The notes under the pieces: generated by a model
Told to the model about the DNA's origin: nothing
Database searches by the model: none
What the model saw: only the letters and a program-made list of their open reading frames with translations
Part shown: piece by piece, positions 20,248 to 25,816 of the stretch
How positions within the stretch are numbered: the first letter of the stretch is position 1
Layout of the letters: each line of letters opens with the position of its first letter
Made by a program: the position numbers and the translations under genes
Assembly (NCBI GenBank): GCA_000697335.1
Contig: JNEM01008501.1
Location: 1-25,816, forward strand
Source of the DNA: Conidiobolus incongruus B7586
Lineage: Eukaryota > Entomophthoromycota > Entomophthoromycetes > Entomophthorales > Conidiobolaceae
DNA: 25,816 nucleotides
Direction of reading: 5' to 3'

Positions 20248-22020
20248 TTATTGCGTTCTTTTGGCCATTCCTTGATAGTAATTCTTAATAATACGGTGCC
20301 CCTCTGGACTGACTACCATCATTAATTTTTTATCATCTTTCCATAAGACTGCATCGGGTCTCCTTGCGAGTATATTAAGTAAATTTTTGAAGTCTGCAGG
20401 CTGAGGGAATCCACGGTATAGAGTGCCTAAAAGGGATTGAGTTAAATAAGTATAAATATATATTACAAACAATAATTACCTGGTTGATCATAAAGGCGAT
20501 TTTTCTCAATAGCCCATAGTCGAATCTGATCAACTACTGTAACAGGTAAAACAGGTGTCCTTTTCAACATCAAAGGATGAGCATGAGCTGTTAGATATTG
20601 AAGGATTTGTTCAGCTGTGATTCCCTTGGAAAGAGCTTTCCTTATAGAATGACGATCTAAATGCCCAATGACCATGTTGGAAAATCGGCATTTCAACGTT
20701 AAAAACAGATTTAAAATGGATATATGTAAACGAGAGTTTGTATAAGCATAGACATTGTAGTTAGTTTCTAATATAATAAAATGATCTGGTGTAGCTCCAG
20801 TTTCGTTGGTATCTAATTGAGATGTATTCAATAGGTTTAGTGGAGTAGCGATGGAATTATCACTTGGATTAAAAACTCTAGCCGATCCTAACAAATTTTG
20901 AACTCTGTTACTACCTAACGAAGTAGCTAATCTAGTAGGGTAATATTGGTTTCGATTCTTTTTATCCCTATATATAAGACCAGAGTTCTTTAAATCGTCC
21001 ATTAGTTCACTTTGACTATCTAGCAAAAACGAGGCATCATAGCAATCGCCCAATTGTAGCGAAGATAATAGAAAGTAAAAGCTTAATAGTTCCATTGGGT
21101 CTACTTGAGATTTAAAGTGCAAATATTGGAGTAATAACTCCCACACTTGGACATGAGGATCTTGTAGTAAAAATTGGAACCCAAAATGAGTAATCTGATA
21201 TCTTCCATCATGTTGGCTAATTCAATTAGGTTAATTTTTCGTATAATATGTATAAGGATATATGAATACCTTCTAGCCATAAGACCAGAATGTGTTAATA
21301 AGTTAAGCATTTCAGTTGATGGTGGCTTCTCGTTAGTTGCTGTGCCAACCATGAAATATAACAGACTCTGAATGAGAACAAAGTTAGATTAAATAAATCA
21401 ACAGCAATAGACATTTAAGTATTTACCTCCCATCTCCTTTTTGAGTATTCATCTAAGGCTTCAATACTAATATTTTGACTCGGATTCTGATATACAACAC
21501 CAAAACCAGTACCTTTCCTACTATTACAAGATAATGCATTCTGTAAATTCACTCTAAATAGATGGTTCATTTGAAATTCAGTGTTATCTCGCAATCTATT
21601 AAGGTTATTCTGGGATGATTCTTGATTGCTATCTTGTTGAGATTTAACAGGATAGAGTATGCCTAGTCGAATGACTGCATTAAGTGCTTGATAACCAGCT
21701 CTAATAAAATTAAGGTTAAAATGATTTATCAATAGTAAATTGTGTTATGAATACTTTGGATCGCTTCCACTAAACCATAGTAATATGTCTTCTCTCTTTA
21801 TAATACTATCTTCTGCAGTAAAGAGCCAAAAATTGACTATTAGCTTCGATAGCTCAGGTAATAAGCGGAAAATAGCCAAACACGAAGCTTGAGATTCATA
21901 TAATCTAGATAAATCATCGGGTTGAAGTGTTGTGAGATAGTCGTAGATGCTAATAAAATGGGGAATTGGGGGAGCTCTCCTTGGTGCAGAAGAATTATGT
22001 GTGCTGGGGTTTGACGACAT
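20248..22020 (-). CDS. TFB2: TFIIH subunit 4 (p52 / Tfb2)
   Basis: Core subunit of the general transcription and nucleotide-excision repair factor TFIIH; p52/Tfb2 anchors and stimulates the XPB/Ssl2 translocase. Exons on the minus strand are 22020-21755, 21700-21427, 21367-21270, 21216-20480 and 20426-20248, with introns of 53-59 nt. They give 517 residues, close to the yeast protein. Landmarks: IYDYLTTLQPDDLSRLYES with FRLLPELSK near the N-terminus, LGILYP (after about residue 100), RRWESLLYFMVG across the exon 2/3 junction, and THFGFQFLLQDPHVQVWELL. Then come FIILETNYNVYAYT and HPLMLKRTPVLPVTVVDQIR, and the C-terminal GFPQPADFKNLL... AVLWKD... VSPEGHRIIKNY, which corresponds to the Tfb5-binding end. 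All joins keep frame, and each exon carries family motifs, so the model is solid. Confidence 0.93.
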
Positions 22021-23044
22021 TGCTGCGATTGAGTTTGAAATTAGATATTTAAATATTTTTAAGTAAAATATATTTATATATCTACAACTGATAAATTAAA
22101 TAAATAAATATATAAATAAATTAATATGCAATAATTAATCAATTCAGTCAGGGTTGGCATCTCAATATTAACTAATCATTTTATCAATTTCAATTATGGG
22201 ATAATTTATCTTATCTGATAAAATCAATTATTTTTGATATGTTTTACAAATGTTGAACATATTAAAAATTGAAATCTTTTATAAATATTTCAGAATAAAG
22301 TTTATTATCTACAGTACTGAACTATTTCATTTTGAAATTTTATTCTTTAAAGAATTTGAATTTTTTAATTGTGAAACCTGGATAAAAATTACTAGATTTT
22401 TCAAAACTAGTCGTAAATCATTATGCTCTTTTGAAAGAAAACATAAATGCAGTTATAAATTCTAAGTATGAATATAGTTAGTTCAATAAATATATTTTTA
22501 TAATATTTTTCTTTCCAATAATATCATTATTCAATTCACTAATTGAGTATTCATATGTTGTTTTGAAAAGGGTGGTCTTAGGTTGTGAAATATTACACAA
22601 ATATTCTCATGAAATTGTTATGTCTTAAAAATCTATTAGTTGATAAGGATAAAATAAGATTCTATTAGATGGATTATGTGACTAATAAAAAATATATATA
22701 TATATAGGTGAATATACAGTTTTAGCTTTTATTCGATTCATTCATGTCTAATATATTAATTATTTATAATTCGTTGAGCAAAAATTTAATACGTGAGAGT
22801 TATATTTGATATGGAATATTGTTAAAAAATATTATTATAAAATTGTATATAAACATATATTATATAGTAAAATATGTAAACATGCTTTATTATTAAATGA
22901 CCCGATGTTGATTATTATACGATACATTATGAATTTGGATGATTCTCTATAATTTTAAGTTTAATGTGTGAGTAATATTGTTAAATAAGAATATGTCAAT
23001 GTACTTGCATTGTAGCTGTGGAGAAGATGAGGATAATGATAATA
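22021..23044. other. AT-rich intergenic region
   Basis: Upstream of TFB2 and downstream of the unrecognised minus-strand gene. A plus-strand frame at 22250-22465 is Phe/Ile/Lys-rich and looks like chance AT-rich translation. An AT run lies at 22692-22706. Nothing else seen. Confidence 0.5.
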
Positions 23045-23899
23045 TTAATGAGCAAAAGATTGAAGCATTAATCGTCGCTTTTTGATTCTATTTAAAGCAG
23101 CGTATGGGTCGGATATATGGTAATTTATCGGTATTGTTTGACTGTTAATTAAAGTCCAAGGATTTAAATCACATCTCCCAAGTGCATTTAAAAGCAGCTG
23201 ATCCTTAATTAAATTGAGATGGCATTCCTCCCTCACAATCGTTGTTAGGTAGTTTCTTAAAAGCTTAAAGTTTTTTACAGAAGTACTCACTCTCTGCTGA
23301 ATTATAAATAACCCTTCATAAAAACTTAATAATTGTAAAGTATGGAGTTGGTTAATTAAGTTTTTAAACCATTTAGTTTCTAAATTTAATATTAGGTATA
23401 TCTGTGCTAAGTTAAATTTACTCTTTTTATGTTTTTTTAAAGTTTTGAATTCGATAGAATCAGGTGGAGGCGTAGTTGGTATAATCGCTGGTGGCAGTAA
23501 TTTTGGCTTCAGCGGTCTGAGGGAAAGAGCAGCCGCGGCAGCAGTAGTAATAGTGCTAGTAGTAGTAGTAGTAGCGGATTGGAGTTTGAGGTTTGTTTGT
23601 TTAAATTTCGGTATTTTCGGCGTTGAAGGTGTTGATAATGTATCTTCCTTGGTTGAAAAATTAAAGAAATAAGGAAATTCTACATTGCACCATTTAGCCC
23701 AATCGGAAAGGGGTCTAAAAATAGGACGGGCCATTATAAACCATTCAACTACAGGTCTTAGCAGTTTGATTAGAATGACAACCAAACCAGAACAAGGAAG
23801 CATTAGTAACCATATCACCGTCCTAACCTGAGATCCTGTTTTTGCCACTGTGAAAATTTGAGTAGCTTGACGAAGAGTGTGTCTTTTCACCAAGTGCAT
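23045..23899 (-). CDS. Unrecognised membrane-anchored protein with Thr/Ala tract
   Basis: Single exon of 284 residues starting at ATG 23899-23897; the frame stays open a little upstream but has no earlier ATG. The N-terminus (MHLVKRHTLRQATQIFTVAK) is basic and free of acidic residues, followed by a hydrophobic segment at about 27-47 (VIWLLMLPCSGLVVILIKLL) that should span a membrane. A mitochondrial presequence plus inner-membrane anchor is one reading. Residues 109-124 are a Thr/Ala-rich tract from a trinucleotide repeat, then a Pro-rich stretch and a Lys-rich patch (LKKHKKSK), then a helix-rich, Leu-rich C-terminal region ending RIKKRRLMLQSFAH. I do not recognise a family. Its length and fairly even composition in an AT-rich genome support it being a real gene. 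It may be a lineage-specific protein or a fast-evolving member of a known family. Confidence 0.6.
   Translation of the reverse strand: MHLVKRHTLRQATQIFTVAKTGSQVRTVIWLLMLPCSGLVVILIKLLRPVVEWFIMARPIFRPLSDWAKWCNVEFPYFFNFSTKEDTLSTPSTPKIPKFKQTNLKLQSATTTTTSTITTAAAAALSLRPLKPKLLPPAIIPTTPPPDSIEFKTLKKHKKSKFNLAQIYLILNLETKWFKNLINQLHTLQLLSFYEGLFIIQQRVSTSVKNFKLLRNYLTTIVREECHLNLIKDQLLLNALGRCDLNPWTLINSQTIPINYHISDPYAALNRIKKRRLMLQSFAH
23526..23578. repeat. Imperfect trinucleotide repeat inside the unrecognised gene
   Basis: On the plus strand mostly GCA/GTA/GTG units (core AGTAGTAGTAGTAGTAG near 23558-23574). It encodes the Thr/Ala tract on the minus strand, and repeat slippage could make its length vary between strains. 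Confidence 0.7.
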
Positions 23900-25816
23900 T
23901 TTTAAATGATGAAATAAACTCAAATAAAGGATATTTTATAAAATGGAATATATAAAATAAAATATACTATTAACAAATATTTATAATTAAACAAAAAAGT
24001 AGTTAAATTTAGAGTTCCATTGTTATTATTAATGAATATAAAAACCCAATTTAAATATTTAAGATCATCCTAATTAAATATGTTTGCAAATTTTAATAAA
24101 AGAGTATGATAAAAATATATTGGTATAATTTATTACACCCTTATTTCCATTATATTTCTTATCACTATACTAGTCTAATATATATTCAATACTTATATCC
24201 ATCATTATTAATGCTATTTTAATCATATGCTAACAAAATTTTGTAGCCACCTTCCTTTTTAGTTAAGTAATTTTATTTCATTTAATTGGCGGATTGAAAG
24301 TTAATTTTAAGTAGTATTATCTGTTATTATGCAAGTCGCAAACATGAAAAATTCAACCTCTTATGATTTTGGAAAATAAAAACACATTTTGAATCATAAA
24401 CCAAAGTTATTTACTAAATTTCGGGCAGTCTAAAATATAAATGTAAATAATTAAAGTTGAACTATAGTGATTCGATGCATACTTGGAAAACTATACTTAA
24501 TTCTGTTCATACAACTGACATAATCAAGACGAAATTAATTTTAAGAATAAAATGTTGTGATTTTTAAATTTAGTAATTATATTCAACTTCCTAACTTAAA
24601 AATTATAGTACAAAATTCGGAATTAAACAACATTTAACAAACATGGATCTCTTGAAAGGTTGATATATACGAAGTTAATCAAATTTTAGCTAGTAATATT
24701 GAGGAGTTTATGTTATAGTTTATATACTTTTTTGTTTATAGAATATATTATAATCTGTTAACCTGTCAAAAAAGATTAAGAAGACTATTTGAATATTGAA
24801 TATTGAATATTGATTTTATTTAAAATCATCAAAAAGGATTTAAATTTTTAAAATGTTTAATGAAAAAATATTTATTTGATTTGAAACAATTATAAATTGC
24901 AATATTATATTTAGCAATATATTGATTAAGGTATTTACATTCTAATCATTATAACATTTTTTAACAAATATACCTAATTTCAAAGTTAAAATGTTCATAA
25001 ACTATTTCCTGAATTTGCTATCAAATATTACTATTAGATAATCATTTATATTCTTTATGTATATGGATTTAAAATCAATTGGTTCACTATACTTATATAT
25101 ATTTTAAAAACCTTTATTTTCATCAAAACACTTATCATTTGATATTTTAAATTTTAAGATTTTTTTAACAGGTAACATTGTAACTTTAATTTTCAAATTT
25201 TATAAATGCCAAAGGGTAATAAGAATATTATTCGATTTCAAAGTGTTTAGTATATATGTACATTACTAGGCTTTACAATGTACAAAATTTATCTATAAAA
25301 TAATTTAGTAAATGTTTAGATGATAACCAAAAACCTATATGTGAATTATAACATGAATGTTTTTGATTTCGAAGCATATGACGTAATGGCTGTTATTTGG
25401 ATATGATGGTGACTAAATTTTGATTGATCAAATACTATTGATTATCTGTTCAAAATATTATCAAAATATATATTTTTCATTTATTTGAGGAGTTGTATTA
25501 CTCATTAAATTTGAATCAAATTATATTGATATCAACAACAATTTTAAATTAGTATATATTAATGATCACTAACTACATACGATGCAATATTTAAAAATAG
25601 ATTTATTATCTAAAATATTTAGAATAAATATGATTAATGTGTTTATGGAAATTAGAATTTAAGCTTGTTCTAACCAATTAAATTATATATCATTATTATT
25701 TATCCTATATTCTTGATAGATTTTCTATTATTTACTCTGAAATTTTATATCTATATTATAATAATCAAGATATATATATATAATTACTGAATATAGTAGA
25801 CAAAATTCAAATTTTT
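23900..25816. other. 1.9 kb AT-rich end of the window without a gene
   Basis: Very AT-rich on both strands with no open frame or splice-linked coding series. The only structure noticed is a threefold GAATATT tandem at 24791-24811. The left end should hold the promoter of the unrecognised minus-strand gene. Confidence 0.5.
24791..24811. repeat. Short tandem repeat (GAATATT)3
   Basis: Three adjacent copies of a 7-mer; a minor simple repeat with no evident function. Confidence 0.85.

Noticed and set aside
22250-22465. Plus-strand frame of 71 codons
   Set aside because: Phe/Ile/Lys-rich chance frame in AT-rich spacer without recognisable protein features.
23445-23672. Plus-strand frame rich in Val/Gly/Ala
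   Set aside because: Antisense to the longer minus-strand frame and created by the trinucleotide repeat.
1-25816. CRISPR arrays, bacterial operons, viral or LTR elements
   Set aside because: No spaced repeat array, no Shine-Dalgarno-led gene strings, and no capsid, integrase or reverse transcriptase motif seen; the genes are spliced eukaryotic genes.

Overview
The window reads as nuclear DNA of an AT-rich eukaryote, most likely an early-diverging fungus. Non-coding DNA is very AT-rich. Genes carry many short spliceosomal introns (46-64 nt in nearly every case, GTAAGT/GTAATA-like donors, CTAAC/TTAAC-like branch points, TAG/CAG acceptors). The gene set (Tfb2, RPS18, RPL43, a GEF1-type CLC, a DUF1295 protein, a single-domain universal stress protein) fits fungi. 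A Conidiobolus-like or other zoopagomycete lineage is my best guess from composition and intron style only; it is inference.

Left part (1-8.6 kb): the 5' part of RPS18 runs off the left edge on the minus strand. It is followed by a four-exon DUF1295 / steroid 5-alpha-reductase-like membrane protein (minus) and about 3.2 kb of AT-rich DNA without a recognisable gene. A 14-exon CLC chloride/proton exchanger gene (plus) comes next.

Middle (8.6-15.2 kb): a sparse stretch with a five-exon universal stress protein (plus), a degraded tRNA-Gly-like sequence, and the four-exon ribosomal protein gene RPL43 (plus). It also holds two zones of broken coding-like sequence. A roughly 246-bp GC-richer block is bounded by perfect 14-bp direct repeats with a (TGAA)n tract at one end, the signature of a retroposed insertion.

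Right part (15.2-25.8 kb): a five-exon Myb/SANT nuclear protein resembling the GON4L/YY1AP group (plus) converges on an intronless 573-codon gene (minus). The latter fuses a degenerate RluA-type pseudouridine synthase to a PrmC/HemK release-factor glutamine methyltransferase. Next come the TFIIH subunit gene TFB2 (five exons, minus) and an unrecognised 284-residue protein with one membrane segment (minus). The last 1.9 kb holds no gene that I can support.

The genes are not an operon or obvious pathway cluster; they are housekeeping genes (translation, transcription/repair, ion transport, stress). The most interesting items are the pseudouridine synthase-methyltransferase fusion with lost pseudouridylation motifs, and the small inserted element with target-site duplication. 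Exon joins were made by hand from reading frame and splice motifs; every intron quoted preserves frame, but none has transcript support here.
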